DNA of 64,000 nucleotides from Thermaurantimonas aggregans (GCF_003851885.1 NZ_BHZE01000011.1:1-64000), one strand, 5' to 3'. Shown: positions 1-9,751, counted from the first letter of the stretch. Translations and numbers: made by a program. The notes: generated by a model not told the origin, from the sequence alone.

Positions 1-94
1 CACTTCAAAAATCAATTTTTTGAAATATCACTACCAAAAACCTGCTTTAAGTCTAATTCATTTTTTGTAACATTAAATACCATTTAAAAACTGA

Positions 95-126
95 TAAAAA
101 AAAGCTGCCCTCTTTTAGGACAGCTT
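95..126 (-). terminator. Rho-independent terminator of the heme-uptake operon
   Basis: Read on the minus strand, AAGCTGTCCT and AGGGCAGCTT form a stem with one mismatch around a short A-rich loop, followed by a run of eight T. It lies about 30 bases after the stop of the HmuY-like gene and would end the operon that starts near 4230. Confidence 0.8.
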
Positions 127-154
127 CCCTGTATTTTAAAACCGTATTAAGTCT

Positions 155-769
155 CTAAAACTTACCACTTCCATCGGGCTGATACACATATCTAAATGTA
201 TAAAACCTCGACTGGCTCTCCTGGGTCGGCCGAGCAGGGGCATCCTTGTAATAGCTCAGAATTTCGAACTTGGCATATCGGCCATTGTGTGTGCGCACCA
301 CAAATATGCGCCCTGGTATCGGAAATACTAAGTGTGTATTGATATCGTAGTTGTACCATCCCTGGCCACTACCGGTAGGTATCGCATAGGTGCCCGGGCC
401 GTCTTGTCTGAAGGTGGACTCTGCCGGAGCCTGTTTTACTTCTTCCAGCAGACCGTTTACCATACTTACAGCTGCCACGCCTGTACGATCGGGTTCATCA
501 TTGATCCCGATGCGGGCCCCACCGTTTACAATTATGGTCAGTCCCCTGAAGGCAATATCCCAGTGGTCATCGTCTACCACAGTGCCCTTCTCAAAGCTGA
601 ATTTCGTAAAAGGCCCTCCTACAGGCTGTCCCATACCACCGGTCTGGGGTGCAGGAATGTTGGTTGCCGTGCGTATTTCAAGGTTTGAAGTGTCGGAAGT
701 GTTTGACTGTTCCTTGTTGCAAGCGACGAATAGAAACGCGATAGTTGCTAGAATTGATGGAGTTCTCAT
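155..769 (-). CDS. HmuY-like heme-binding lipoprotein
   Basis: A 204-residue protein with a short hydrophobic signal ending in the lipobox FVAC, so Cys17 is the likely lipidated residue and the protein should sit on the outer membrane surface. The middle has the HmuY-type pattern KFSFEKG...DDDHWDIAFRG followed by a VNGGAR stretch. Proteins of the HmuY family capture heme and hand it to a partner TonB-dependent receptor; such a receptor lies two genes upstream in the same operon. The gene starts 22 bases after the DoxX-like gene and is followed by a strong terminator, so it is the last gene of the unit. The family call is good; heme as the ligand is inferred from family and context. Confidence 0.8.
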   Translation of the reverse strand: MRTPSILATIAFLFVACNKEQSNTSDTSNLEIRTATNIPAPQTGGMGQPVGGPFTKFSFEKGTVVDDDHWDIAFRGLTIIVNGGARIGINDEPDRTGVAAVSMVNGLLEEVKQAPAESTFRQDGPGTYAIPTGSGQGWYNYDINTHLVFPIPGRIFVVRTHNGRYAKFEILSYYKDAPARPTQESQSRFYTFRYVYQPDGSGKF

Positions 770-791
770 TTTGATAGAAATTGAATGTTAA

Positions 792-1241
792 TTATATAAT
801 CTTTGGTTTAGAGAGAATGCCTTTCCAATCAGGATAGTGATAGGCAAGCAGCCCTGTATTGGTCAGAAACATTACAGCTGTATAGATCAATTCGCCCACA
901 TCGTGCGGCTCCAGAAATATGTGAAACAGTAAAATTTGAAGTGTAATCGGTACTGAAATCACCAGTCCGACGATCCGGTAAAACTGTGTAACAAGGAGCA
1001 GTCCGGCTAGGAGCTCGCTGATACCCAGAAACTGCCAGAAGTATCCGGTCTGTTTCATGCCAAAGATGTAATTTCGGATCTTCAGCACATGGTCCGGGAT
1101 TTGGTCCCATTCGCCGTTTTTGATGTTTTCGATGTGATGTCTTGGACCTACGGGCTGGCTTTTGAATTTTTTGATGCCACCATTGATTAGAATGATGCCC
1201 AATGCAAGCGATAAGATGGAAATGAATAGTCGGATGTTCAT
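792..1241 (-). CDS. DoxX-like small integral membrane protein
   Basis: About 149 residues with four predicted membrane segments (roughly residues 5-20, 68-84, 90-110 and 116-133) and a DoxX-like layout. The start is taken as the ATG at 1241, which shares one base with the TGA stop of the receptor gene upstream (TGATG), a sign of translational coupling; a GTG one codon earlier is possible. DoxX-family proteins have no single agreed function; some act in redox or thiosulfate metabolism. Here it sits between a TonB-dependent receptor and a HmuY-like lipoprotein, so a role linked to heme or iron uptake is plausible but only inferred. Confidence 0.65.
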   Translation of the reverse strand: MNIRLFISILSLALGIILINGGIKKFKSQPVGPRHHIENIKNGEWDQIPDHVLKIRNYIFGMKQTGYFWQFLGISELLAGLLLVTQFYRIVGLVISVPITLQILLFHIFLEPHDVGELIYTAVMFLTNTGLLAYHYPDWKGILSKPKII

Positions 1242-3316
1242 CACAATTGAAATTGAAGTTTAGTAAAGAGTTGACGTCCTGGTTGATTGGTCAAAAAAAC
1301 TGGATCTATGTAGTTAAAGAGGTTCAGCGCGCCATATTGCAGCTGAATGTTTTTGGTCAATGAATGATTGACTGAAAGATTAACAAGCCATACAGGCTTT
1401 GAAAAGGTGTCATACCGGTCGAGTATTTCATTTTGATTGGTGTCAAACAGTCCGAAAGGACTGCGGTAGAATATTCTGATAAACAATTGCGTGTGGTCAG
1501 CTGGCGTATATTGAATCTTGGCATTAGCCATGTGACGGGAGCGGTTGAAGAGGCCGTGGTAATCGCCGGTACTGAGACGTATGGTTTGTAGAGATTCGGG
1601 GTTACGGGCAAAGAACTTACCCTCCCGCAGCTGACCGATGACCTCCAGATCGCCGGTGTAGAGCAGCTGATATCCTGCCTGTACGCGCCACTCAGGACTG
1701 ATGATGTAGCTGCCATTCCACTCCAGTCCGGCAGTATATACGCGATCCACGTTCAGATAGGTAAATACATTTTGGCCGTTGACTTTAGTGGCGACGGCTC
1801 GCACATCGATCAGGTCACGTATCAGGTTGCCGAAAAAATTTATATCCGTAGAAAAAGCCTTATGCGTGTAGTGGAAGCTGAGATTGGAATTTACAGAACT
1901 CTCTGGTCGAAGCGGATCTCCAAAATCGCTGTGCCGGATGGCTAGAATCTGTCCGGCCTGTTGCAGTTCCTTAAGCCTTCGCTCCACTACATTGTACCCA
2001 AAGACCGAATAGCCTACTGCGGGCAAGGTAAAGTCGAAATACAGCTGCCGCAGGTCCGGAGCTTTATATCCATAGCCCATAGACGACTTCACCGTAAATC
2101 GGTCTGAAAATCGGTAATTTATGCCCAGTTTTGGGGAGAATTGGGATCTGAACTGGTGATGATGGTCGTATCGGTAGCCCGCTACCAGACTGAATCGACC
2201 TGTGTACCATTCGAGCTGTTGAAAGATGTATTCACTTCGTAAATAAGCCGGCTCTCCAAAAAGGCTTCTGTTTAGTACTTCTGAGGTAAGACCTGCTCCA
2301 TTGGTGACCAATGCATTTTTCACTCGTAGCACATACCGGACTTCTGGCCTGAGAAACCACTGGTTGTACACATTGCGCTCAAACATGGGGTCGCCAAATT
2401 CCGGAAGGAGTTCCTCGGCCCATGAATGGGTGGCATACGCATCGAATACTAAGAATGAGCGATTGCTAAAAGTGTGCTCGGCAATCAGCGCTATGTTTTG
2501 ATCGCTGAGTGTGGACGTGCCTTCAAAAATTTTTTCGACAGCACTGTTCAGAAGTTTGTATTGCTGCCTCTGCTCAAAGAGTCGGTAATCAATGCGTACA
2601 CGTGACTTATCTGAGTGGCGGTATCCGTAGCGAAGCTGTGTCGTAATGTTGCCAAACGGCTCCACTGTGTTGAACACTTCGCTTTCTGACAGATTGAATC
2701 CATCTGATTTGAAGTAGTTTACAAACACTGATGCGTCATGTTTACCATGGGTGCCTGATACGCCTGCCGACAAATCATGTGTGCCGAAGGAAGCAATTCG
2801 ATAGGCTGCATTTCCGCTGATACCCGGCTTGTTATCAGGTTTTTTGGTAATGATATTGATCACACCCGCCAATGCCTCACTGCCATATAGGGCTGAAGAC
2901 GCACCTTTGATGATTTCGATGCGTTCGATATTCTGTATCATAAAACGCGATAGGTCAATTACTCCCGAACGCCGTCCAAATACAGGCTGACCGTCGATCA
3001 ATATCAGTGTGTAATCGGCTTCCATACCCTGCAGTTGTACTCCTTCCACACCTCCAAATGACGGTACGGTAATCAGTCCGGTCATTTCTTGCAGTATCTC
3101 GTTGAGCCTTGATACTCCTATTTGCTCGATATGTTCCCGGGTGATGATTTCGATGGGAACGACCACATCCGATTTCTTCACGGCATTGCGAGTGGCTGTC
3201 ACTACTACATCGTCGAGATATACATCAATGCTATCGGGCGGTGTCTGGCTTACGACAGCCCAATTCACAGTCAAACTGAATAGAAAAATAAACTCTATGC
3301 GTCGCACACAGCTCAT
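1241..3316 (-). CDS. TonB-dependent outer membrane receptor (heme type likely)
   Basis: A 691-residue receptor. It has an N-terminal signal peptide (residues 1 to about 24), then DDVVVTATRN resembling a TonB box, a plug domain at about 50-160 with LILIDGQPVFGRRSG and IERIEIIKGASSALYGSEALAGVINIITKK, and a beta barrel to the C-terminal aromatic-rich LQFQL end. There is no N-terminal carboxypeptidase-like domain, unlike the receptor at 53.2-55.6 kb. Four bases (ATGA) overlap the upstream DUF6607-like gene, and the DoxX-like gene is coupled downstream. With an HmuY-like lipoprotein in the same operon it is probably the HmuR-type partner that imports heme, energised by TonB. The receptor family is certain; the substrate is inference. 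Confidence 0.9.
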   Translation of the reverse strand: MSCVRRIEFIFLFSLTVNWAVVSQTPPDSIDVYLDDVVVTATRNAVKKSDVVVPIEIITREHIEQIGVSRLNEILQEMTGLITVPSFGGVEGVQLQGMEADYTLILIDGQPVFGRRSGVIDLSRFMIQNIERIEIIKGASSALYGSEALAGVINIITKKPDNKPGISGNAAYRIASFGTHDLSAGVSGTHGKHDASVFVNYFKSDGFNLSESEVFNTVEPFGNITTQLRYGYRHSDKSRVRIDYRLFEQRQQYKLLNSAVEKIFEGTSTLSDQNIALIAEHTFSNRSFLVFDAYATHSWAEELLPEFGDPMFERNVYNQWFLRPEVRYVLRVKNALVTNGAGLTSEVLNRSLFGEPAYLRSEYIFQQLEWYTGRFSLVAGYRYDHHHQFRSQFSPKLGINYRFSDRFTVKSSMGYGYKAPDLRQLYFDFTLPAVGYSVFGYNVVERRLKELQQAGQILAIRHSDFGDPLRPESSVNSNLSFHYTHKAFSTDINFFGNLIRDLIDVRAVATKVNGQNVFTYLNVDRVYTAGLEWNGSYIISPEWRVQAGYQLLYTGDLEVIGQLREGKFFARNPESLQTIRLSTGDYHGLFNRSRHMANAKIQYTPADHTQLFIRIFYRSPFGLFDTNQNEILDRYDTFSKPVWLVNLSVNHSLTKNIQLQYGALNLFNYIDPVFLTNQPGRQLFTKLQFQL

Positions 3317-4203
3317 TCACCCAAAAATTGAAGAATGGCAGAACGGACTTCGCTCTGAGGTGAGGTGGGGTCGAGGGCGTTGATGGTCACAAATGATGGC
3401 TTACCTTCACTGTCGCGTTTCAGAATTACCAATTCACGGCGACGAAGCTCCTCATCCCAAATGAAGCGTACTGTATTCCAATACTGTTGGTTGGATGCCC
3501 ACCATTTTTGTGCAGCAAAGCATCTACTGTCATCGACTTTGCGGTAGATATTCACTCCTTTTTCCTCTGCAATGAGTTGATTCACATTATTTTGGCGTGC
3601 GATTTTTTTATTGTCCTGTAAGTGAACCCAGCCATCAGGAGTGATTTCATGCCTGTTATTTCTTTTCAAAATATTGTAATCACTTCTTTTTGTGAACTCA
3701 CGCCGGGGCAGGGGAGAGTTTGCAGCACTTTCCCAGTACGTTTTTCCGTCCACAAATACCCATGTGCCGTAGCCTTCATATCGGGGGCTGTCATCTACCT
3801 GAAAGACGCGTTGCGTCCATGTGCCTTTTGCATTTTTGGGTGTGATGCGCAGCTTTTGCCAGGTGTCATTTCCGATGTAGTCGAGCAACTCTGTGTTTTG
3901 ATATAGCCAGTCTTGTCTCCAGTGTTTTACTATGGTAGTATCATCCATTATGAGCAGATGCTGAAGAACAATTTTGCCGGGCTTGTCTTCCACGGCCACT
4001 ACCCACTCCAGACCCTTCTCTTTATATACACCGGAAGATTGGTATCCTTCGTGCTCGCTGTGAACAAATGTTTCTGCAAAGAGAAATTCCACTTCATAGC
4101 AGCCGCACATAGCTTTGATAGCAGAGCGCTCACGGGCTTTCTGAGCTATGAGCGCCGAGTGAGCCATTGCGAAGATTATACTGATGAAGGCAAACTTTTT
4201 CAT
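3313..4203 (-). CDS. DUF6607-like secreted protein, first gene of the heme operon
   Basis: A 296-residue protein with a signal peptide (cleavage probably after LIAQ, about residue 20). The mature part begins with a Cys-rich CGCYEVEF element and has many aromatic residues (GTWVFVDGKTYWES and similar). I recognise this as the DUF6607 group found in Bacteroidota; its function is unknown to me. It is the first gene behind the operon promoter at 4236-4268 and overlaps the TonB-dependent receptor by four bases, so its product is probably needed with the receptor, for example in the periplasm. No catalytic motif stands out. Confidence 0.7.
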   Translation of the reverse strand: MKKFAFISIIFAMAHSALIAQKARERSAIKAMCGCYEVEFLFAETFVHSEHEGYQSSGVYKEKGLEWVVAVEDKPGKIVLQHLLIMDDTTIVKHWRQDWLYQNTELLDYIGNDTWQKLRITPKNAKGTWTQRVFQVDDSPRYEGYGTWVFVDGKTYWESAANSPLPRREFTKRSDYNILKRNNRHEITPDGWVHLQDNKKIARQNNVNQLIAEEKGVNIYRKVDDSRCFAAQKWWASNQQYWNTVRFIWDEELRRRELVILKRDSEGKPSFVTINALDPTSPQSEVRSAILQFLGE

Positions 4204-4208
4204 TTTAT

Positions 4209-4265
4209 ATTTATTTAGACTAATTATAAACAGCGCAAAAATATTTATTTGGAATAATTCTAAAC
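4209..4265 (-). promoter_or_regulatory. Two direct copies of a palindromic operator over the heme promoter
   Basis: Two 23-bp stretches, 4209-4231 and 4243-4265, match at 20 of 23 positions and lie 34 bp apart in the same orientation. Each has a 17-bp near-palindrome: TTTAGACTAATTATAAA (4214-4230) and TTTGGAATAATTCTAAA (4248-4264). The ideal form would be TTTAGAAT-A-ATTCTAAA. The second copy fills the space between the -33 and -7 boxes, and the first lies just past the -7 box at the expected transcription start. This is a repressor layout; a metal sensor of the Fur or DtxR type is the natural guess given the genes controlled. Confidence 0.65.
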
Positions 4266-4268
4266 AAA
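4236..4268 (-). promoter_or_regulatory. Bacteroidota-type promoter of the heme-uptake operon
   Basis: On the minus strand TTTG (4268-4265), a 21-base spacer and TATTTTTG (4243-4236) match the -33/-7 consensus TTTG...TAnnTTTG of Bacteroidota housekeeping promoters. The first gene starts at 4203, about 33 bases after the -7 box. The promoter is overlaid by two operator-like palindromes. Confidence 0.75.
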
Positions 4269-4449
4269 CTCCCTTTTATAAGAAAATGTTAAAGCGAAGC
4301 ATATTGTAAAATGCTCAAAATCAAGTATTCGATTTTTGTGCAAATGCCTGTCTGAAAAGTAAAATCAGCCTGGCTATGCTTCATAAAGTACAATGAGCTG
4401 AAGGTGAAATAAGCAGATGCGATAAATCGTACGGAGAGAGCGGTCTATG

Positions 4450-4457
4450 TACCTTTG
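4450..4457 (+). promoter_or_regulatory. -7 promoter box of fbp
   Basis: TACCTTTG is an exact match to TAnnTTTG. It lies 25 bases before the ATG at 4483, and also downstream of the in-frame ATG at 4447, which therefore would not be in the transcript. No clear -33 TTG is seen at the right distance. Confidence 0.5.
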
Positions 4458-4482
4458 TCAAGAAATCAACAGACCTCTATAT

Positions 4483-5493
4483 ATGTCACGACCTGTTACC
4501 CTTGGTGAGTTTATTATTGAAAAGCAGAAAGATTTTCCATATGCGTCCGGAGAACTTTCACAGCTGCTTAGCTCAATTAGACTGGCATCAAAAATTGTAA
4601 ACCGTGAAATCAATAGAGCTGGTTTAGCAGACATTCTGGGATCCGTAGGCCAGCAAAATATTCAGGGCGAAACCCAAATGAAACTGGATGTCTATGCCAA
4701 TGAAGTTTTTATCAACGCCCTGAAAGCCAGAGGTTTGGTGTGTGGTTTGGCATCAGAAGAGAACGATGACTTCATCGCATTCGACGAAGAGCTTCACAAA
4801 GACAGCAAATACGTGGTACTTATCGATCCACTTGACGGTTCATCAAACATCGACGTAAATGTATCGGTTGGGACCATCTTTTCTATTTATCGACGCCTTT
4901 CTGCACCAGGTACTAAGGTGACATTAGAAGATTTTTTACAGCCAGGTCACAAACAAGTAGCAGCAGGTTATGTGGTCTACGGAAGTTCTACAATGCTGGT
5001 ATATACCACAGGCCATGGGGTTAACGGATTTACGCTTGATCCATCCCTTGGGGTTTTTTTGCTGTCGCACGAAAACATTAAGATGCCAAAATCCGGAACG
5101 ATTTACTCCATCAATGAGGGTAATTACGTAAAATTTCCGGAAGGAGTGAAAAAGTACATCAAATATTGCCAGGAGAGCGACCCAGCGACCAAGCGTCCAT
5201 ACACAAGCCGATACATTGGCTCATTGGTAAGCGATTTTCACCGAAATATGCTCAAAGGGGGTATTTATATTTATCCTCAGGGGACAAATGCTCCTAACGG
5301 CAAACTTCGCCTTTTGTATGAGTGCAATCCCCTTGCATTCATCGCTGAGCAGGCAGGAGGGTTAGCTACTGACGGATACAGCAGAATACTCGACATCCAG
5401 CCCACCGAGCTTCACCAGCGCGTTCCTTACTTTGTAGGAAGCGCCGACATGGTCGCCAAAGCCATGGAATTTATGAACATGTACAAGGACTAA
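4483..5493 (+). CDS. fbp: Fructose-1,6-bisphosphatase, class I
   Basis: A 336-residue protein that should hydrolyse fructose 1,6-bisphosphate to fructose 6-phosphate, the committed step of gluconeogenesis, in the cytoplasm. The metal and phosphate site DPLDGSSN (about residues 115-122) and the upstream acidic ASEEND (about 90-95) are intact; [25 protein letters not shown] near the C terminus fits class I enzymes, whose usual length is about 330-340. The frame is open from an ATG at 4447, but the start at 4483 ([11 protein letters not shown]) is chosen because it fits family length and lies after the -7 box at 4450-4457. menB follows 29 bases downstream, probably in the same transcript. Confidence 0.95.
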   Translation: MSRPVTLGEFIIEKQKDFPYASGELSQLLSSIRLASKIVNREINRAGLADILGSVGQQNIQGETQMKLDVYANEVFINALKARGLVCGLASEENDDFIAFDEELHKDSKYVVLIDPLDGSSNIDVNVSVGTIFSIYRRLSAPGTKVTLEDFLQPGHKQVAAGYVVYGSSTMLVYTTGHGVNGFTLDPSLGVFLLSHENIKMPKSGTIYSINEGNYVKFPEGVKKYIKYCQESDPATKRPYTSRYIGSLVSDFHRNMLKGGIYIYPQGTNAPNGKLRLLYECNPLAFIAEQAGGLATDGYSRILDIQPTELHQRVPYFVGSADMVAKAMEFMNMYKD

Positions 5494-5522
5494 ACGTATA
5501 AAAATAAAAAATCACTGACACC

Positions 5523-6341
5523 TTGAAAAGAGATTGGAAAACAATTAAAGAGTACGACGAAATCCTATTTGACTTCTACAACGGTATAGCACGCATCACC
5601 ATCAATCGCCCGCGTTATCGAAACGCCTTCACCCCAAAAACCGTGAAGGAAATGATCGATGCCATGCACATATGCCGCGAAAATCCCGATATCTACGTAG
5701 TAGTATTTACTGGTGCCGGCGATAAGGCTTTTTGTGCCGGTGGCGATCAAAATGTAAAAGGAATCGGCGGCTATGTGGATGAACATGGGGTGCCACGCCT
5801 CAATGTCCTTGATCTGCAAAAACTCATTCGAAGCATTCCGAAACCTGTGATTGCAATGGTAAATGGCTACGCCATTGGGGGTGGTCACGTACTACACGTG
5901 GTGTGCGACCTTACCATTGCCAGCGAAAATGCTATTTTCGGACAAACAGGACCAAAAGTAGGCAGCTTCGACGGTGGATTTGGTTCATCTTATCTTGCTC
6001 GTATCGTAGGCCAGAAAAAAGCCCGTGAGATCTGGTACCTCTGTCGTCAATATTCAGCTAAAGAGGCCCTTGAAATGGGACTTGTTAACTGTGTAGTGCC
6101 GCACGATCAGCTGGAAGATGAAACTGTAAAGTGGTGCGAAGAAATCATGGAAAAAAGCCCGATTGCCCTGCGGATGATCAAGGCCGGACTAAATGCCGAA
6201 CTGGATGGCCAAGCGGGTATTCAAGAGCTTGCAGGCAACGCTACGCTGCTTTACTATTTTACAGAAGAATCCCAAGAAGGTCGCAGAGCTTTTCTCGAAA
6301 AGCGGAAACCCGATTTTAAGAAGTTTCCAAAGTTTCCGTAG
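5523..6341 (+). CDS. menB: 1,4-dihydroxy-2-naphthoyl-CoA synthase
   Basis: A 272-residue crotonase-fold enzyme that closes the naphthoquinone ring in menaquinone synthesis, acting on o-succinylbenzoyl-CoA. Diagnostic MenB features are [12 protein letters not shown], the oxyanion-hole region [17 protein letters not shown], and [21 protein letters not shown] followed by ARE-W-LCRQY. Length is typical. The start is a TTG ([14 protein letters not shown]); no ATG lies close, and Met31-type alternatives would lose conserved N-terminal residues. The other menaquinone genes are not in this window. The 3' end overlaps the convergent histidine kinase gene by 26 bases, with no terminator visible between them. 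Confidence 0.95.
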   Translation: MKRDWKTIKEYDEILFDFYNGIARITINRPRYRNAFTPKTVKEMIDAMHICRENPDIYVVVFTGAGDKAFCAGGDQNVKGIGGYVDEHGVPRLNVLDLQKLIRSIPKPVIAMVNGYAIGGGHVLHVVCDLTIASENAIFGQTGPKVGSFDGGFGSSYLARIVGQKKAREIWYLCRQYSAKEALEMGLVNCVVPHDQLEDETVKWCEEIMEKSPIALRMIKAGLNAELDGQAGIQELAGNATLLYYFTEESQEGRRAFLEKRKPDFKKFPKFP

Positions 6342-8484
6342 GTGATGAGGACTTTTCTATTTTATTTGAAAAACCACATGGCAATATAATTACAAATGTG
6401 CTGCCTTTGCCTTCTTCAGAAAAGATATAAAAACGACCATCATGTTCCATTACAATTTGTTTACAAAGTTTTAATCCAATTCCGTATGAAATTTCACCAT
6501 CAGTACCTGGTCGGCCTTTAGGCATTTCATCTGATAATATTTTTTCTATATCAGTTGAAGGTATGCCTATACCACTGTCAGTAACTTTAATGGTCACCTC
6601 ACTACCAGTAAGAGAAATGCTTATTTTGACAACACTTCCTCTTTTACTAAATTTGATTGCATTGTTTAAAAGATTATTAAATAAACTCCAAATTTTGTAA
6701 AAGTCAACATAACAATAACAAGTGTTCTCATATTCTCTTTTTAATAGTATATTTTTTTGTAAGGCCATCAAGCTGTTAGCCTGTATGGATTTGTCTGCAA
6801 TAATGTTAATACATTGCAATTCTTTTTTAGTAATTCCTTTAGAAGAATTTAGAAGATAGTTGATATAATCAAGTGAAATGGAAGTTTGTTTTTCGATTAA
6901 TTCCAAATATTCACGTATTACTTCTGATTTTGCATCTGCACTAGCAATTTCCGCTAAACCTTTAATACTTAAAAGAGGATTTCGCAGGTCATGTGCTAAA
7001 TGTTTTATAAGAAACTTATTATATTGTTGAGAATCTTTTAATTGATTAATAGTTTCTGTTAGTTCTGAATTTTTCTTTTTTAATTCTGAACTAAGAAATC
7101 GCTCGTGATTTAAAAGTATCTTATTTTTTTTGATTTGTCTGTAAAGCATGTAAAGCATAATTAATAATATCACAGAAAATAAACTGATGAAAATAATTTT
7201 AAACTTGTCTTTTTGGATTTTTTTTAAATACTTTTCTTGAGATATTACATTTAATAAATTTAAATATTCTCTGGTTGCATTTATTTTGTTTGATAATAAA
7301 ATTACAGAAGAAATACTGTCAATAATTGATTTAGATAAAAGTTTGGATTTGTATGCACATTCGTAATCATTTAACTTTGCACAAATTTGTGATTTAATAT
7401 CATAAAACTCTGCTGACAATTTATCTTTATAATTATATGAGTAGATTTCAATGCTATCAATAATTTTTTGAGCTTTTTCTCTCTTATTTTGTTTTAAATA
7501 TGAAAGTGCTAACAAAACTCCTGATCTGAAACGAATTTTCTGATAATAATTAGAATTTGAATAATTTGAATTTATTAAATAAAGGAGACTATCAGCTTTT
7601 TTATAATTTTCCTTTTGTAGATAATATTTTGCATAAATGTATTGTAAATCTGTTTTAAACATTTCGATATATTGTCGACTTTCCGGATCTAAAGTCAGAA
7701 TTGAGTCAATTAGCGAAAAAGCTCTATTAATGGGTACGTTTGCACTGTCATAAAAATGAATCTGAATATAATTATTTGCAAGTAATTTTTGAGCGTGAAA
7801 TAGTAAGAATAATGATTTATAAATTTCTAAATCTTCAGTTGGACTATACGTTTGTAAAATTCTGATCACTTCATTCAAAAAATCTTTTGACTCTAAATAA
7901 GATTCCTTGTTGTATAAAATATTAGCTAATTGAAATAACCGAGCTGCATGTTCATATTCGTTATATGTATTTTCCTGCCTTGTATGGTAAAGGATTTCGA
8001 TAAGATATGAAGTAGCTTCATCAAACTTTAGTAGCTTGTTTGCTACCATTGAAGCATTATTAAGTGCTATTTCATAGTATTTTGGATATTCATTACAATA
8101 TTTACGAATAATATTTAGCGCAAGATCGAAATACTTTTCGGATGAAGCATATTCTCCTCTCCAGTAGAGATGGTGTCCGTAAGCTTTGTATTTAATACTT
8201 TGAATTATTTCATGATTTTTATAGGATAGTAGTACACTGTCTAAGTATCTTGTTAATCGAATAGAATCAGTATAATAGTCTGATGAAAAAAGGTTCTCAA
8301 AAAGATTAACAATCTCGTCATCTGTAAGATTTATCTTTCGATTATGGCTGTAATTTGGCCCACATGAAAAGAAATTAATGGTAAAAAGGTATAAATAGAT
8401 TATCTTGGTGTAATGGAATGAAAATTTTTTTCTTTGTAAATTTGTAATATTGTTTTTATATAACAAATGAAATATCTTTTTCAT
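6316..8484 (-). CDS. TPR-containing sensor histidine kinase
   Basis: About 722 residues from the ATG at 8484; an earlier ATG at 8526 is possible but would leave only 19 bases to the divergent porin gene. In the 736-residue numbering: a hydrophobic N-terminal stretch ending in FFSCG (Cys55, possible lipobox), TPR-like helical repeats at about 100-400, one membrane helix at about 443-463, a coiled coil, the dimerisation box with His512 ([10 protein letters not shown]), and the ATPase domain with NLLNNAIKF (N box), DSGIGIP (G1) and SYGIGLKL (G2). It should sense a signal through the TPR region and autophosphorylate, but no response regulator lies nearby. The gene is strikingly AT-rich compared with its neighbours, rich in AAT, ATA and TTA codons, which may mean horizontal transfer. 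Confidence 0.88.
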   Translation of the reverse strand: MKKIFHLLYKNNITNLQRKKFSFHYTKIIYLYLFTINFFSCGPNYSHNRKINLTDDEIVNLFENLFSSDYYTDSIRLTRYLDSVLLSYKNHEIIQSIKYKAYGHHLYWRGEYASSEKYFDLALNIIRKYCNEYPKYYEIALNNASMVANKLLKFDEATSYLIEILYHTRQENTYNEYEHAARLFQLANILYNKESYLESKDFLNEVIRILQTYSPTEDLEIYKSLFLLFHAQKLLANNYIQIHFYDSANVPINRAFSLIDSILTLDPESRQYIEMFKTDLQYIYAKYYLQKENYKKADSLLYLINSNYSNSNYYQKIRFRSGVLLALSYLKQNKREKAQKIIDSIEIYSYNYKDKLSAEFYDIKSQICAKLNDYECAYKSKLLSKSIIDSISSVILLSNKINATREYLNLLNVISQEKYLKKIQKDKFKIIFISLFSVILLIMLYMLYRQIKKNKILLNHERFLSSELKKKNSELTETINQLKDSQQYNKFLIKHLAHDLRNPLLSIKGLAEIASADAKSEVIREYLELIEKQTSISLDYINYLLNSSKGITKKELQCINIIADKSIQANSLMALQKNILLKREYENTCYCYVDFYKIWSLFNNLLNNAIKFSKRGSVVKISISLTGSEVTIKVTDSGIGIPSTDIEKILSDEMPKGRPGTDGEISYGIGLKLCKQIVMEHDGRFYIFSEEGKGSTFVIILPCGFSNKIEKSSSPTETLETS

Positions 8485-8545
8485 CAAAATATAAACTATA
8501 ACAAATAAACAAAAATTCCTGAACATAGAAATTTTTTTTTATTGA

Positions 8546-9739
8546 GTGGGTAGAAATTTTTTTTTAAAAATAAAATTTATAGTTACGATTGCAACTATAA
8601 TGTCCATGCTGAAAGTATTTGCTCAAAATGAAACAGACGAGCGTGCTTTAGTGAGAATTCAGGACGGAATAAGCCTACAAAGAGACACTCTTTTTCTCTT
8701 AAATCTTCGTTTAAGAATTCAAAATCGCTTTGGAATACTCTTAAACGATGTGACCAATACTCCAGAATTTGATGCCAGAGTTCGCAGGCTTAGGCTGCGT
8801 TTGGATGGTTACGTCTTGAGTCCAAAAGTACAATACTACGTTCAGTTGTCTTTTTCTCAGGCCGATCAAGAGCTCGACCGCAGCAATACACCTCAAATCA
8901 TTCGCGATGCCATTTTGTACTATGTGTTCTCAGATAAATTCTACATGGGATTCGGACAATCAAAGCTGCCCGGGAATCGCCAACGGGTTATTTCATCTGG
9001 TAGCTTACAATTTGTCGATCGATCTTTAGCCAATGCCACTTTTAATCTCGACCGCGACTTTGGATTTTTTTTCTATTACGATACGGATATTGGAATTCAA
9101 AAAATCAATGTAAAAACAGCCATTACCACGGGCGAAGGCCGTAATGCACAAATCACATCAGCAGGGCTGTGCTATACAGGTAGGGTAGAGTGGTTGCCCT
9201 TCGGCAAATTTGTAAATGCAGGTGATTTTACTGAAGGCGATTTAGAAATTGAAAAAACCTTCAAACTTTCTCTGGCTGCTGGTTATTCCTTTAACCAAAA
9301 CACCAGCCGCACCGGCGGCCAGATTGGAGGGCAACTCTTCGAGCGCAGAGATTTTTCGACCTTCATAGCCGATGGTATTGCTAAATTCAATGGGTGGGCT
9401 TTTCAGGCCGAATACTTTCGTCGGCACACTATTAACCCAATTACGCAAAACTCCGATGGTCAAATCGCCTTTGTGTACAATGGAATTGGCTATGCCGCTC
9501 AGTTGAGCAAATTCTTTCAGCCGGGCTGGGAAGTGGCATTGCGCCTAGCTTCTACAGTTCCTGATGACGATATTAAAGCCGTAGCTACGCGTTTTGATGA
9601 ATATCTAACCGGAGTATCTCGATATCTGCGAGGCCATCGCATCAAAGCACAATTAAATGGCGGGTATATCGATCATTTTCAGCCTTCTGGCCGACGAAGA
9701 GATGCATTGCTTACTTTTCAAGTGGAATTTGGTTTTTAG
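8546..9739 (+). CDS. OprP/OprO-type outer membrane porin
   Basis: A 397-residue beta-barrel protein. A GTG start gives a sound signal peptide (KIKFIVTIATIMSMLKVFA, cleavage before QNETD); starting at the ATG at 8600 would destroy it. The body matches the phosphate-selective porin O/P group: EFDARVRRLRLRLDGYVLSPKVQYYVQLSF, DAILYYVFSDKFYMGFGQSKLPGNRQR, and a C-terminal phenylalanine (VEFGF) as in barrel proteins. Phosphate or other anion selectivity cannot be read from the sequence. It is divergent from the histidine kinase, which could regulate it, and hemW follows after 12 bases. Confidence 0.85.
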   Translation: MGRNFFLKIKFIVTIATIMSMLKVFAQNETDERALVRIQDGISLQRDTLFLLNLRLRIQNRFGILLNDVTNTPEFDARVRRLRLRLDGYVLSPKVQYYVQLSFSQADQELDRSNTPQIIRDAILYYVFSDKFYMGFGQSKLPGNRQRVISSGSLQFVDRSLANATFNLDRDFGFFFYYDTDIGIQKINVKTAITTGEGRNAQITSAGLCYTGRVEWLPFGKFVNAGDFTEGDLEIEKTFKLSLAAGYSFNQNTSRTGGQIGGQLFERRDFSTFIADGIAKFNGWAFQAEYFRRHTINPITQNSDGQIAFVYNGIGYAAQLSKFFQPGWEVALRLASTVPDDDIKAVATRFDEYLTGVSRYLRGHRIKAQLNGGYIDHFQPSGRRRDALLTFQVEFGF

Positions 9740-9751
9740 ACGCTTTGCACA

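Noticed and set aside
1-30. Inverted repeat TTCAAAAA / TTTTTTGAA at the window edge
   Set aside because: Only A-T pairs and no run of T at one end; cannot be told from AT-rich background.
4447-4482. Longer N terminus for the fructose-1,6-bisphosphatase
   Set aside because: The ATG at 4447 lies upstream of the exact -7 box at 4450-4457, and the added 12 residues are not like the family.
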